From contig OU452198.1 of assembly GCA_911728435.2 (NCBI GenBank), positions 44,731,902-44,795,901 of the forward strand: 64,000 nt of DNA, written 5' to 3'. Source of the stretch: Apoderus coryli (Eukaryota > Arthropoda > Insecta > Coleoptera > Attelabidae). Made by a program: the position numbers and the translations under genes. Each line of letters opens with the position of its first letter. The first letter of the stretch is position 1. Under the pieces are notes generated by a model. The model was given only the letters and a program-made list of their open reading frames with translations, had not been told where the DNA came from and made no database searches. Of the stretch, positions 47,742 to 59,715 are shown piece by piece.

Positions 47742-50700
47742 TCAACTGTAATCGAACAGTAAATATTTGCCCAAACCTCTAGGCAACTCAAATTTTTCTG
47801 CTGCAGTTAATAGTTTCGCTCCTAATATCCTCCTTAAAAACAGTCTTATCTGTTTACGCAACGTCAAAGGACATTTCGCTAATTCTAATAGATTAGTTTT
47901 CTGTTCCAGAGACATTACATTGTTCCTTCGTATCATGCAGGAATCAAATGATTCGCATGCTTCCAATAAGAGGAAGAACAGTCGATTGTTTGATACGACG
48001 TTGTGCAGAGAATTTAACATGCCATCTGGATCGCGAAATTGGGTCTTCATCACCACCTGAAAATACACCAGTCCATTGAAAATATTTTCCATATGATTTT
48101 TATTTAGTAGGTACTGACCTTCAAATGATACCTGTATAAATTTGACAGCAAAAAAAAGTAAAGTTTCGAGTTTTGATAAAGCATTGCTTTTTGATGAAAA
48201 AAAAGATACAGGGGAAACCAAACAATGGCTTGATAAACATTATCCGAATTCTGGTCCATCGAGACAAATGGTAGAGTAACGTTGGAGCATCAGTTTAGAT
48301 GCGACCCAATCTGGAGTACCTATGCTCACTCAGGGAACCCTTATTGTGTGAACAACGTAGAACTATCGAAACGTCTTCAAAGAAGAATAATCATAAAAAT
48401 TCCACTAGAACTAAGTACGACATGAGGAGCACCTTACAAGAATGAACAACACTGGCTGGTCATTGACTTCATAGAAACTCATACACAGTCAAGAATAACT
48501 ATTATACTACAACACATATAGTGGAGTGGTCTGAAACATTATAGCCTCACTAAGTTATCGTTCAAAGAGGGCGCAAACGCTCCGTTCTGCGGCCCGGAAC
48601 CCATCTTTGGCCTTCCAAAAAGCCATATGATGGAAGAACTTCGGAGATGGTAAAAGGAACAACTTAAGTCCTACTGGAGAAACACTCCAGGCCTAAGACA
48701 ATCAAAAAGGTTTATCAAACCTTCAGAGGCCAACGCAGGGAAGCTTATCCAACTGGAGAGAAGCGACCTAAGGCGAATTACAGGCCTTGTTACGGGACAC
48801 CACCCAGTGAAGTACCATCTCAAAAAGATGGACCTAACCGAGGACGACACTTGTCGGTTTTGCGAAGACGCAACAGAGACAACAGAACACGTGCTCTGTC
48901 AATGCATGGGACTTTTCTGCAAAAGGCTAAAACACCTTGGAGGGGTGACCCTAACACCTGACGAGGCAAGGAATTTAGCCCCCAGAGAAATCATCAACTT
49001 CATGAAAAGTGTGGGACAGCTGGGCAATTTATAGATTAGAGTCATTCACAAAAGATCTTCTGCAGGTGGAAGTGAGGGGAGGCCAAACCACCTAAACGAC
49101 TCCGATAAAACAATATACAAGTTATCGTTCCCCTAGACAAAACTAGGATCAACTCTTCATCATCGAGTTCTCGACGGAAATGTGAGAGTTACTTACCCTT
49201 GCTCCATATTTAAGTAGCATATGAACTACTGGTAAACTTGGCGTTTCATTACTCGCGATATATTCCACTAACACTGGTCGTAATTGGGAATTCCTATCGA
49301 ATTCATCGCTGAACACTTTCAGATTAGGGTCGGCTCCAGCTTTCAAAAGCATCTAAAATGTTTATATATTTTTTTATTAATTGAAAATGGCGATTGTTAA
49401 ACTAAATACCTGTAAGATATCATATCTGTTTGGTATGTTATCTGATGAGGCAACATGTAACGGCGATCCTATTATTGGGGAACTACAGTTTACATCAGCA
49501 CCTAAAGAAAAATAAAAATACCATCAATGGTGTGTCCCTTGTCTGTAAGTTTGGAGCAACTTAAATAAGTAGTTACTAGTAGAGTTTATTCGAATGTAGC
49601 CACAAGTGGGCTTGAACTGAATATAAAGAAAACAGATTCTCTACCAGCCTGCACGAAACACTGGCTGTCCCACCACATATTCGAGTTAACGGAGACAGAC
49701 TTCAGAACATCGATGATGAAATTCAGCATCGTTTGGCCGTCTGAGGACGAGAGTCGTCGATAATCATAACATCGACGTTCGAACTAAGTTGCGAGTGTAT
49801 AATGCTACTGTAGTTCCTACCCTTACGTATAGCTGCGAGTCTTGCACCACTTATCGGGTGCATTTAAAAACTCTAGAGAACTACCATCAACGATGTATTA
49901 GGAGAATTCTTAGAATTAAATGACAGGATTGACGAACAAACGTCAGCGTAGTGGAGGAAGTTGAATCAAATCGAAATCTCAGCAAAAGAGGTACAAAGAC
50001 TTTCTTAAGACCAACATGAAGAGATGTAAAGAACAACTGGGAGGGTCTTCAATTTTTGGAAGAGCTGCGTTGACGCATGAGGATGCGAAGAGACCGCATT
50101 GAAAGGAGAGAGAACGCATTGATGGGGCAGCGCAACTAAAACGGACGGTAATTGGTTTAGCCATTTTAGATATCCCTGGGATGGACTAATTCATACTCGT
50201 TAGCGAGTGAATCCTGACGATTTAGCATGTTGCTCAAAATAAATAGTTTACAGAGTTTATTCCAATGTGACCACAAGTGAGTCTTCTGAAGCTATTGCTT
50301 TTACCATAAAGTGGGTGCCATAACACTCTCAATGGCACTACTTCAATTCTAATTTCAGAACCTTAAACCATTTATTGCAATAATTCATTAACAATTTGAT
50401 CCAGAACATCGTATATTTAAAAGTGTGCAGTTGCTTTGACAATTCCTGGGGTCGATCTTGATGAGCTGCATTACTGAACTTTCCCGCATAGTCTTCCTCT
50501 TTGCTCAGAAATCAATGGCTAGAACTTGGACATTGTGAAAACTTCCGACCATCAACCAATGGCTCTGAACGTTATTCTATCTATTAGAGTTATTTGGGGT
50601 TCATTTCGTAACAATTTCCGCAGATTCATCCATATGCCCATAAAACCCGCCTTGCGTTTTGTGTCTTTCGTCAAGAGACAGTGAAATTGACCCCATTCTT

Positions 50701-53700
50701 GAATCATATTCATAGTAACTTGAGTTCTGCAAAAAGCAATTCTTTTAGAACTAGAACTTGAAGCTCATTCACCAGGAGTGACTACAAAAGAGGAGAATAT
50801 CGAATAGTTCCATCCTGTGGAGGCATGGGAGCATAGGGGCCTAATTGCAGGTTCTCTGAATCTCTCGTCGCACTATATTCCAAGCAGAGATCAACGCTAT
50901 TAATCGTTGTGCTCAAGAATGCCTGCAGAGAGGAATCCCGGAACGGCAGATCAATACTATGTCAGACAGTCAAGCTGCGTTAAAAGCACTGAGGTATTAC
51001 ACCTTCACGTCAAAGCTAGCATGGGAATGCAAACAGACCCTAAAGCAACTGGTAGCTCAGAGGAAAAAGATTAGTCTGACATGGGTGCCAGGACATGAAG
51101 GCATAGAGGGGAACGAAGCGGCGGACCAACTTGCAAAAGAGGGCGCACACGCTCCGTTCTGCGGCCCGGAGCCGATCTTTGGCCTTCCAAAAAGCCATAT
51201 GAAGGAAGAACTTCGGTGATGGGAAAAGGAACAACTTAAGTCCTACTGGAGAAACACTCCAGGCCTAAGACAATCAAAAAGGTTTATCAAACCTTCAGAG
51301 GCCAACGCAGGGAAGCTTATCCAACTGGAGAGAAGCGACCTAAGGCGAATTACTGGCCTTTTTACAGGACACCACCCAGTGAAGTACCATCTCAAAAAGA
51401 TGGGCCTAATCGAGGACGACACTTGTCGGTTTTGCGAAGACGCAACAGAGACAACAGAACACGTGCTCCGTGAATGCATGGCGCTTTTCTGCAAAAGGCT
51501 AAAACACCTTGGAGGGGTAACCCTAACACCCGACGAGGCAAGGAATTTAGCCCCCAGAGAAATCATCAACTTTATGAAAAGTGTGGGACAGCTGGGCAAT
51601 TCATAGATTAGAGTCATTCACAAAAGATCTTCTGCAGGTCGAAGTGAGGGGAGGCCAAACCGCTTAAACGACTCCGATAAAACAATCTATAATCCATATC
51701 CTGTGGAGAGGTGATGATCGTGTTTCTAAGGATGTGTAATTTCGTTTTCAGTCTTTGCAATCTATTATAATAGCTGGACAAAACTGATGATAGATCAATT
51801 CCACCTGAAACTGCTGTAATCTGAAGGATTCCGTCATCAGCATAAAAGTAGACATTTAAAAACACACCAGCTGACTCACTAGAAGACTTGACAACTCCAG
51901 AAATGTGTAAAAATGTTGAGAACACTCAGTTTGAATCTTACCAGCTTTTAGTAGTAGTTCAACTATTTTAGGATCTCCTTTCAATATTGCTAAGTCTAAA
52001 GGACTTGGCTTTCCCACACCATACTCTTCGTCATAATTAAGTTTTGCTTTTTGTTTTATCAGCAGATTTATAATATCACAATTGCCAGATAAAACGGCAT
52101 AGTGTAACACCTGGAAACCGATTTATTTTGTATAACTAATACTTTATTATTTACGAATTTGTTTAACTTACCGTTCTATAATCATGTCGTTCATCTGCTA
52201 TCGCATTTACGTCTGCTCCGTATTTTAGGAGTAGCAAAGCCGCTTCCATACCCTGAAAGAACAATCAAAATCACACTAGGCACTCGAGACATGTTGCAGA
52301 TTCACACAGAGTAGTAGGAAACTGTCTTCATCTTTTTAGAAATAGGAGGGCAGAACGAAGAAATCACCTTGAGTGATGCTGGCAGGTTCTACCGGATATC
52401 CATCGCTTTGAAACAATTTCCAAAAGAGAACTGGAATCTAATCTTAATAAAGACACTTTAACGTCGATGAATGGTAATCATTTTCAGTCATCATCATGGA
52501 GAAAGAAAAGATGAGGCGTAAAAACGAATTACGAAGATACATCATAAGATATTGTCAATCGTAACAGGTTCTATGACTCATCATTAGTCAATCAAGCAAC
52601 TCAATCGGAAAGACAAGTAACGACATGGAGAAAATCGAACACGATGCTGCTAAACAAGGAAATTCTCTTCAAACCATTATCGAAGAAATGGTATGGGTTT
52701 ACAGGGAATCTTACCCAGGAGAAATAATGGTTTACAAGTCGCATGGGCTTTCCCAGCATGGTAGGGAATTATTCGAAGGCGACCCACAGCCTGGGCGGCT
52801 TATTGAAGTGATCACTCTGGGAAATCAACAACAATTTACAGGCAAATGTTCGACTGAACAAGAAACAAATCGTAGAAATTCTTGAGTATCTGATACAATC
52901 GTTTTTAAAATTCTCCATGATGACCAAAGTCACTACAACATGGGAGCCACTGCAAAACAACAGCGTGTCGAATGTTCTCATGCGTTTTTGCACTTCTTTA
53001 ATGAAGATAAGAATGCGATGCTGTTCGAAATGGTTAATGGAGACGAAACCTGGGTTCCTCAGTATGAAACTGAGCAGAACTCCAAGGAATCATATTGATT
53101 GAAGATAAAGGTGGTTTTAAAGAATCAATTCTTTATAGATAGATAGATATATTTATTCACCATCTTATGTTACAAAACATGTATAGTACGTCAAAAAAGA
53201 ACAAAAATTAATCAATCAAAGTTACAGCAACAAAGAAAGGCTTACAAACAAATTAAAATAGCAACAACATAAAACAAACTAAAATCTAGAAAAATCTTAC
53301 AATATCGCTTCTGAAATAGTCCTCAAAGGTATAAAAAGCTTGAGATATCAAAAATGATTTAATACTTTTGTTAAACTGGACTTCACCAAGGTTCTTTATG
53401 AGAGACGGCAGCATATTATAAAATTTAACACAATAATAGTCAGAACCTCTCCTAGTCCTCAATAAGCGGTGAAATTCAGGCAATATGTCATTGCGATTTC
53501 GCGTACCATAATTATGCATATCAGAGTGAAGAGTGAAATGCGATGCATTGGTTCGAATGTAGCCAAGACAGTTTAAGATGTACAAGGAAGGCAAAGTAAG
53601 TAGTCCGTGTTCAACAAAATATTTTTTACAGCAGTCACGCCAACCGAGCCCCAACATTGTTCGTAAACATCTCTGTAGCTTAAAGATTTTCATTGCATGG

Positions 53701-55775
53701 GAACTATGTCTCAGTTCAAAATACCATACGACATACGGGAAACAAAATAACCGTGATATACCGTCAACAGACTGGCGATTGAAACACTCTGCGCAAGCCT
53801 TCTGATGAGATATATGATCCTGGACAGCGAGCACCCAAACTCTCGAACATGACCCTCCCAGGTTAATTTAGGATCAAGATGAACTCCAAGGAACTTCACG
53901 CGAACATCGCTCTGAAGATCCATAGGCGCAGAACGCAAAGTAAAGTTTATGCTCTGAGTTTTAGCCTGATTCAAGCTCAGTTCATTTGCCAGGAACCAGT
54001 TGCCTATGTCAGTCTCAACAGCATTAACCAACTCCCCTAAAGGGTCGTTTGGTCGATATCTAATTAGACTAGTTGTGTCGTCAGCAAAGAGGATTATATT
54101 TGAGTCTTCTGGAAATCTGTATAAATCATTTACGTATATTAAAACCAGTATATAGCACACCAGAAGACTGGGTTGGACAGAGTGACTAGGGAGGCAGGTA
54201 AGGATTGAGGAGAAGGCTAAGAACTTCCTGACTAAGGAAAAAATTCAAAAGTTATTTATGTACAATCACTGAGGTGAGATCTATATTATGTGAAACTGGT
54301 GCTCGTCAGTCTCACTGCGGTCGATTAGTCTCTGTAACGACCCTGAGCATTCCGTTCATTTTGTAACGAGGATAACAATGTCACAAAACAAATATTTTGG
54401 CGATGGTTGAGGCAACTCCAACCGTATCAATCAGGGAGACAGAGGTAAATGTTGGCATTTCCAAAACAAGAACAAAACATTTTAAGAAAATTCAAACACA
54501 AACCGTATAAATTTAAAACAATTCATTCAGAATTCTAGAAGATGAAGACAAAAATCAAGAATATTGGGGAATGTAGAATATTCGTCTAATTATTCTATTT
54601 TTTTAAATGGAATCACTATGGAGTACTGTACAGCTTTTAAAACACCCCATACAAAAAGTTAAGCGCTGTGAAATCGGGTAATCTCGAGAACCAATTCCCC
54701 TAAGCCCTAAGCACTTAAACCAATCATCAGTGCAGTCCAGTTGAAACCACTAAATGCTATATTTCTCTAAAGACAAATTTTCGACGAATTCGTAAGAGTC
54801 CTTCTTAGTATTTGGCGATACTTTAAGTAGGTCAATTTTTTCTTAATTATCTTTTTCTCACGTGAAGGAAATCCCACCCCTGATTATATTTCGCGAATGA
54901 CTATATATGGGGCGTTATCTTTGGGACTATCTTGAAAGTGAATAATACAAATTCGATACTCTATTTGTTTTAGTTTACCTGTGGTTGTCTAACAGCCTTC
55001 ATCAACGGTGTCAGTCCGGACCGGTCTCTACTATCTGGATTCGCTCCGAACGTTAGCAGAAGTTCCAAAAATTCCAAATCGGTTACTAAATTAATTTCCG
55101 CACCAAAAAAATAACGTTTGTTTGGATCAGCGCCATTCTCTATTTAACAATTAATCAAAATATTCATGATAAACATCATGATATTTATTACAATTAATTA
55201 AAATGTGTTTACCTAACAGCATTCGCGCAATATCCATGTGTTTATTTCTAATTGCAAGCCTTAGCGGTTCGTCGCAGTGCGTCGTTTTAGGGAATTCTTC
55301 ATCCGTGTTTGGCCTATAGTCAACTTTGGCACCTGACATGAGTAAGAGTCTTACTACATCAGTGTAGCTGAAATAAATGCCATTTTATATAATATGGAGA
55401 ATTAGAATGCTGACGTTGATATTTACCCATGCTCCGCTGCTAAATGTAGCGGACTATAACCGCATTCGTCTGTAGCATTAACGTCACCGCCACGTGTCAG
55501 CAAAAGCTGTGCAGCTTCGTAATATCTTTGCCATACCGCGTAATGCAGAGGCATTAGACCTTGAGTTACTTGTTCATTGACCTTTCAAAATAACAAAAAG
55601 TTTCAATACCTACGTAAATTTTTATACCAATTTGAAAATTAGTAGCGTTGAATAAGTGCTCTCTCACCTTTGCTCCACATGCTAGAAGTATCCTTATCTC
55701 GTCTAATGGAACCATACGAATAATTGAATCTGCTAATTCCCTTTGTAAGGGATTCGCGATACATTCTGTGGGCAT
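47742..55775 (-). CDS. Ankyrin-repeat protein with C-terminal SOCS-box-like segment (ASB-like), 463 aa
   Basis: ASB-type proteins are substrate receptors of Cullin-5 ubiquitin ligases: ankyrin repeats bind substrate and the SOCS box binds Elongin B/C. Exons on the minus strand: 55668-55775, 55427-55581, 55213-55367, 54979-55139, 52172-52252, 51942-52110, 49410-49501, 49197-49352, 47742-48056. Also note the first exon begins 3 bp upstream, at the acceptor (55778). Phases match throughout and the stop is TGA at 47742-47744. Residues about 37-360 hold eight or so ankyrin repeats (GLMPLHYAVWQRYYEAAQLL, GYSPLHLAAEHGYTDVVRLL, SGLTPLMKAVRQPQ, VLHYAVLSGNCDIINLL, SPLDLAILKGDPKIVELLL). The last 40 residues (CPLTLRKQIRLFLRRILG … LPRGLGKYLLF) resemble a SOCS box. 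The ATG lies directly after an acceptor, so at least one upstream noncoding (or coding) exon is expected; it was not found. I cannot assign the exact family member. Confidence 0.85.
48205..48278 (+). mobile_element. Mariner N-terminal (helix-turn-helix) fragment
   Basis: The plus frame ETKQWLDKHYPNSGPSRQMV matches the second helix-turn-helix region of mariner transposases, then ends in a stop. It is a tiny remnant beside the last exon of the ankyrin gene. Confidence 0.5.
48564..49118 (+). mobile_element. 5'-truncated LINE 3' end with 12-bp target-site duplication
   Basis: AAGTTATCGTTC occurs at 48552-48563 and again at 49119-49130, exactly bracketing a 555-bp insert. The insert carries the end of a LINE polyprotein: APFCGPEPIFGLPKSHM (after RNase H), a zinc knuckle DDTCRFCEDATETTEHVLCQC, and a C-terminus EIINFMKSVGQLGNL with stop at about 49032. 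It is near-identical to about 51139-51690. It lies in the ankyrin gene's last intron, in antisense. The TSD makes this a textbook target-primed insertion. Confidence 0.85.
49590..50170 (+). mobile_element. LINE reverse transcriptase thumb fragment
   Basis: Across several frames the plus strand reads GLELNIKKTDSLP, LRTRVVDNHNIDVRTKLRVY, NATVVPTLTYSCESCTTYR and ENYHQRCIRRILRIK, then NVSVVEEV. This is a common insect LINE C-terminal region, of the same type as the minus-strand piece at 10905-11400. Frameshifts make it inactive. It is intronic in the ankyrin gene. Confidence 0.75.
50171..50845. other. Ankyrin-gene intron, nothing recognised
   Basis: Mixed-composition sequence between two LINE fragments. 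I find no frame or repeat that I can name. AGTTTATTCCAATGTGACCACAAGTG-like DNA near 50253 repeats a segment near 49585, hinting at a local duplication. Confidence 0.45.
50850..51690 (+). mobile_element. LINE 3' half: RNase H domain plus zinc knuckle
   Basis: From about 50855 the frame AEINAINRCAQECLQRGIPE, then SDSQAALKAL and SLTWVPGHEGIEGNEAADQL, is a typical R1/I-type RNase H domain with SDSQ, GHxGxxGNExAD and its acidic residues. A stop at about 51219 interrupts it. DDTCRFCEDATETTEHVLRE and EIINFMKSVGQLGNS follow and end at about 51605. It is the longer sibling of 48564-49118, in the same orientation in another intron of the same gene. Confidence 0.85.
52625..53095 (+). mobile_element. Mariner-like transposase remnant
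   Basis: In shifting plus frames: VRLNKKQIVEILEYL (linker), AKQQRVECSHAFLHFFNEDK and MVNGDETWVPQYETEQNSKE, with GDETW holding the second catalytic Asp. Stops and frameshifts are present. It sits in the ankyrin gene's 52253-54978 intron. Confidence 0.7.
53140..54170 (-). mobile_element. Jockey-type LINE, 5'-truncated, minus strand
   Basis: The minus strand reads YVNDLYRFPEDSNIILFADD (motif C), WFLANELSLNQAKTQSINF (D), KFLGVHLDPKLTWEGHV (E), then after a frame change YVVWYFELRHSSHAMKIFKL, HNYGTRNRND and NMLPSLIKNLGEVQFNKS. It ends QAFYTFEDYFRSDIVRFF at about 53286. The 3'UTR finishes near 53140 at an ATAGATAGATA-type tail. It shares its 3' end with the fragment at 10545-10905. It reads in the same direction as the host ankyrin gene. 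Confidence 0.85.
54171..54978. other. Ankyrin-gene intron, nothing recognised
   Basis: The rest of the large intron upstream of the LINE. No coding frame, repeat or structure stands out. Confidence 0.5.
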
Positions 55776-55864
55776 ATTCTGAAAATAAATAAACAATGCT
55801 TTATTTGCCTTACAGGCGTACACCAAATTACAAGGCAAACCGCGAACGCGACTTAGTTCAATCA

Positions 55865-57110
55865 CATCTTGAATAGCCATGGTAGGATGCTGGATCTTGT
55901 GATTGCATCGATGCATTGCTCTATTTCTAGAGACCCCGTTCCGCTGTTGCCTGAGGATATGCAATACCACCCTGCGTTAGACATTGAAATAGAGGGATTG
56001 CAATTTAAAGAGCCAATTTTTAAAACAAATATTACGGGGAACAATTATAATTTTAGGAAGGCAAATTATTTAGTCCTCTATGATTTGCTATCGTTGATGC
56101 GATCTCATTGTTTTATAATGACCTTTACGAAATGCTCAACGTGTGTGTTCCCTGCTATAGAGCATTCAGACATCGGTATCCTCCATGGTATACTGCGGAC
56201 ATAATTAGAAATATTAAAAGAAAGAATGCTCTGCACAGGAAGTTCAAAAGGACAAAATCAGTGGCTTATTACAATCAATTTAGTCATATCAGAGGTACTA
56301 CCAAGCAATTAATACTAGTGGCATATAACAACTATGCGCGTAACATCGAGGATCGAATTGGCACTGATCCTAGAGCTTTTTGGTTAAGTTAAAGAACAAG
56401 TTCACTTCTGGCCCTGATAACATTCCTTCGTTTCTCGTGAAGGACACAATTGGAGTCCTTAGTGGTCCTCTGTCTATAATTTTTAATTTAATAGTTAAGA
56501 CTGCTCAGGTTTGTCCTGTATTCAAGTGTGGCAATAGATCGCAGATAGAAAACTACAGGCCGATCTCTATTCTTTCCAATTTCTCAAAGGTGTTGGAGGT
56601 GGTTTTATATAATCGAATTTATACAGGTGTTGGAGCACAGATGGCCTCTTACCAGCACGGATTCGTAACCGCAAAATCGACCGTTACATACCTGACCGTT
56701 TTCACGCAGTATGTCTCCGAAGCGTTGGACTCTCAAGGTCAGGTTGACGTCATATATACCGACTCCAGTAAAGCGTTCGATAGGATCGATCCTTCGGTTT
56801 GGGTTAGGCAGCTTCCTGTATTCGGATTAAGCTACTGTGCTATTCTATTGATAAAATCTTACATTAGCGGCAGAGATCAGCGTGTTTCTTATAACGGTTA
56901 TAAATCAAGAAGCTACCATGCAACATCAGGAGTACCCCAAGGTTCGAATCTAGGACCACTACTGTTCAATCTTTTTATTAACGACCTGGAAAAGAATTTA
57001 AAATCTGAAAGATTGATTTTTGCTGATGATCTGAAGATTTACTCTGTAGATGTATCTTATACTCAACAAATTGTGGACGGGTTGTTAAATACGAGTCAAA
57101 GAAAGCAGTC
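55865..57110 (+). mobile_element. Jockey-type LINE (endonuclease end to reverse transcriptase motif C)
   Basis: The plus frame from 55870 reads GRMLDLVIASMHCSISRDPV and EDMQYHPALDIEI (C-terminal endonuclease), then a linker with frame changes (RHRYPPWYTADIIRNIKRKN). From 56380: KFTSGPDNIPSFLVKD, ENYRPISILSNFSKVLE, YQHGFVTAKSTVTYL, VIYTDSSKAFDRIDPSVW (motif A), SGVPQGSNLGPLLFNLFIND (motif B) and LIFADDLKIYSVD (motif C). It breaks off near 57110, where minus-strand LINE DNA begins. It lies just upstream of the ankyrin gene's first exon, in antisense. Confidence 0.85.
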
Positions 57111-57112
57111 AA

Positions 57113-57260
57113 GTTTCCGCTGAAGCCGATGTCATACATTCGCTGTCGAAGCAGAGAGTGATCAAGCTTGTCAAATGCCTTTGAGAAATCTGTATTTATT
57201 GCGTCACCATATTACTCACAGTGGACCGTTGTCTAAAAAATCTATGCTGCTGATAGACCA
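57113..57260 (-). mobile_element. Short LINE fragment joined head-to-head
   Basis: On the minus strand QHRFFRQRSTVSNMVT is followed by NTDFSKAFDKLDHSLLRQRM (motif A with DFSKAFD). It directly abuts the truncated end of the plus-strand LINE at 57110. Confidence 0.65.
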
Positions 57261-57519
57261 TTAGTATGAACTTGATATATTGGAGCCCAAATGATGCATA
57301 CTCCAACTTAGATCGGACAAGTGCGTGATACAATGTAATGCAATAGCAATTGCTGAACTTCTTTCATATTAGCTACTTGAATTTTATTATTAAGAGAATA
57401 TTCAATGTATTCCATCCCCCATAACTCTTTAAACTGGTCAACCAAAATTGTCACAGAGGTAATTGAACTATTTGGCAAATAACTTTGATGTTACTTAATT
57501 AAGTTAATTAATTAACGAG
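57261..57519. other. Spacer between LINE fragments
   Basis: AT-rich; nothing recognised. Confidence 0.4.
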
Positions 57520-58030
57520 TAAAATTAATAGAAAAACACTTCGAGACGTTTAAATCCTGCCTTAATCTCACATTAATGAACCAACCGAGGGACATCCTCC
57601 TGCAAAAGGTAGCAGAGTAGCCCTGATGGCAGAAATCTCCAGAGAAATCCAATTGAACATCGCTGTAAACTGACTGAAAATAAGTGGCAAACAAATCCGC
57701 TCTTTCCTACCCTGCGTCACAACACAGACCCCCGTACGTCAAACGAGAAGGAATTCCAGAGGAATCCCTCCTCGAATTCACAAATCTCCAACAGGCACCG
57801 ATGTTCTCAGGCATAGGACACATAACATTCACGTGACAACGAGGATCTAAGTCGACTGAACTTCGTGTAATCCACACGCCAGCCTGTAGATGATTTGTAT
57901 CGCTTATAGGCATGATTTCTTGCAAAGATGAGTGACTTCAATTCATATGAATACCAACGGGGAAAGAGTTTCGTCGAACATTTCTTTTTAGGTACAAAAA
58001 ACTGCCCAGCCATATCATTCAACGGTAAGA
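57520..58030 (-). mobile_element. Jockey-type LINE linker fragment (minus strand)
   Basis: The minus strand reads FPRWYSYELKSLIFARNHAY, YTKFSRLRSSLSRECYVSY, ENIGACWRFVNSRRDSSGIP and LFATYFQSVYSD. This is the stretch between endonuclease and reverse transcriptase in jockey elements. It has frame changes and abuts plus-strand reverse transcriptase at about 58030. Confidence 0.75.
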
Positions 58031-58031
58031 A

Positions 58032-59715
58032 ATAGTTGATTCTGCCTATGTTCCTGGGCCAGATGGGTTACCTCCGAAATTATTAAAGCATTGCAGTTTT
58101 GTTCTGGCAAGACCTTTGCATGCTATTTTTAACATGTCGTTAAACACTGGTTGTTTTCCTGAGATCTGGAAGTCCAGCTTCATTACCCCTATACACAAGT
58201 CTGGAGACAGACATAATATTAAGAATTATAGACCTATCAGTATAATCAGCATTATTCCCAAGGTATTCGAGAAACTTATAATAAATTATCTTCAACCTCT
58301 CCTAGGCAGTACTATCATTGATCAGCAGTACGGATTTTTGCCACGAAAGTCAGCTGAGCTAAATCTGTTAAAATACACCAACTTTATTATTGATGCTCTA
58401 GAGAGTGGATCGGAGGTACATTCAGTGTATACCGATTTCTCCAAAGCCTTCGATCGTGTAAATCATAAAATCTTATTGATAAAGTTGGCTGAGGTTGGCA
58501 TCGGTGGACGCATGCTCGAATGGACCTTGATAACAGAATTCAATACGTTAAGGTCAAGGGCTTTGTTTCTACTGAGATAAAAGTATCATCTGGCGTCCCC
58601 CAGGGATCACACTTGGGACCACTGTTTTTTAATATTTTCGTTAATGACATCGCCAGATGTTTTACTTCGAGCGATTTTCTCTTGTTCGCTGATGACCTCA
58701 AACTATTTACGATAGTCAACAAAACTGAAGATTGCGAGAGATTGCATTGCAGTCTGACCTCGGAGCTCTTCACGAGTGGTGTGTTGGGAATGATATGCAT
58801 CTGAAGGTTGATAAGTGTTGTTTTATGTCCTTTTCGAGATCAAGACGGACCACGCTTTTCGATTACTCACTGAACCAGACTTCCCTTAAATTGGTTACTA
58901 CAGTTAAGGATCTTGGAGTCATGCTTGATAGTGGTTTGACCTTTATTCCACATATAACTTCAATGGTCTCAAGGGTCTCTGAAGGTTCTTGGCTTCATTA
59001 AACGTTGCTCACGGGAGTTGACACATGTCGATTCTCTGAGGCTTCTTTACCCAAGTTTGGTCAGACCGTGCCTTGAGTACGCGTCGGCTGTCTGGTCTCC
59101 ACATTATACTGTGCATCTAGTAAAAATTGAGCAGGTACAGCACAAATTTCTTAGATATCTAGCCTACAAACTGCACATAGACTTTATTTTTGAGAATCAT
59201 TTTGAATTATATGCCGACTTAGAGTCCTACTTTGGCATTGACACGCTGGGTGATCGACGACAGAGACATAAATTGATTTTATTGTATAAGCTTATAAATG
59301 GAAGGTTGAATTGTCCTGACCTTTTGGGCAAGATTGGAATTCATGTTCCATATCGCGCAACGCGTACGAGAAGTATGTTTCACCAGACACATTTCAGAAC
59401 AAATTATGGTTGCCATTCATTTTTGGCGCGCTCAATGCGTCTCGCCAATGACAGTGAAGAGACACTGGATTTTTTTGTCCCGAGAAATACATTTTTGGGT
59501 TCAGTAGGGCACCTCTTTGATAATTGATACGTTGTGTTGTACCATATTGCTTTATAATAGTGAAGTATTGATCGTGTAGATTATTATTATCCATTTTATT
59601 TGTGATTGATTTTTATTTGACATTTTTCGATTGTCTAATTCTTTTGAAGTGTTTTATTGTAGAACTATTTATATTTATTGTAATTTTGTATAAAATGGGC
59701 GTTTACCCGTAAATA
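58032..59715 (+). mobile_element. Jockey-type LINE reverse transcriptase, nearly full, frameshifted
   Basis: Frames in order: PGPDGLPPKLLKHCSF, NYRPISIISIIPKVFEKL, DQQYGFLPRKSAELNL, VHSVYTDFSKAFDRVNHK (motif A), then a frameshift near 58525, SSGVPQGSHLGPLFFNIFVN (motif B), FLLFADDLKLF (motif C), a shift near 58740, VDKCCFMSFSRSRRT (D), DLGVMLDSGLTF (E), a shift near 58990, and the C-terminal tail to about 59527. The 3'UTR ends in an AAATAAAATAAAA tail at 59713-59730. The protein is interrupted at least three times, so the copy is inactive. Confidence 0.85.

Noticed and set aside
48807..49034. Cys/His segment considered as a host zinc-finger gene
   Set aside because: The same peptide recurs at 51379-51606 next to an RNase H domain, and the target-site duplication shows it is LINE DNA.
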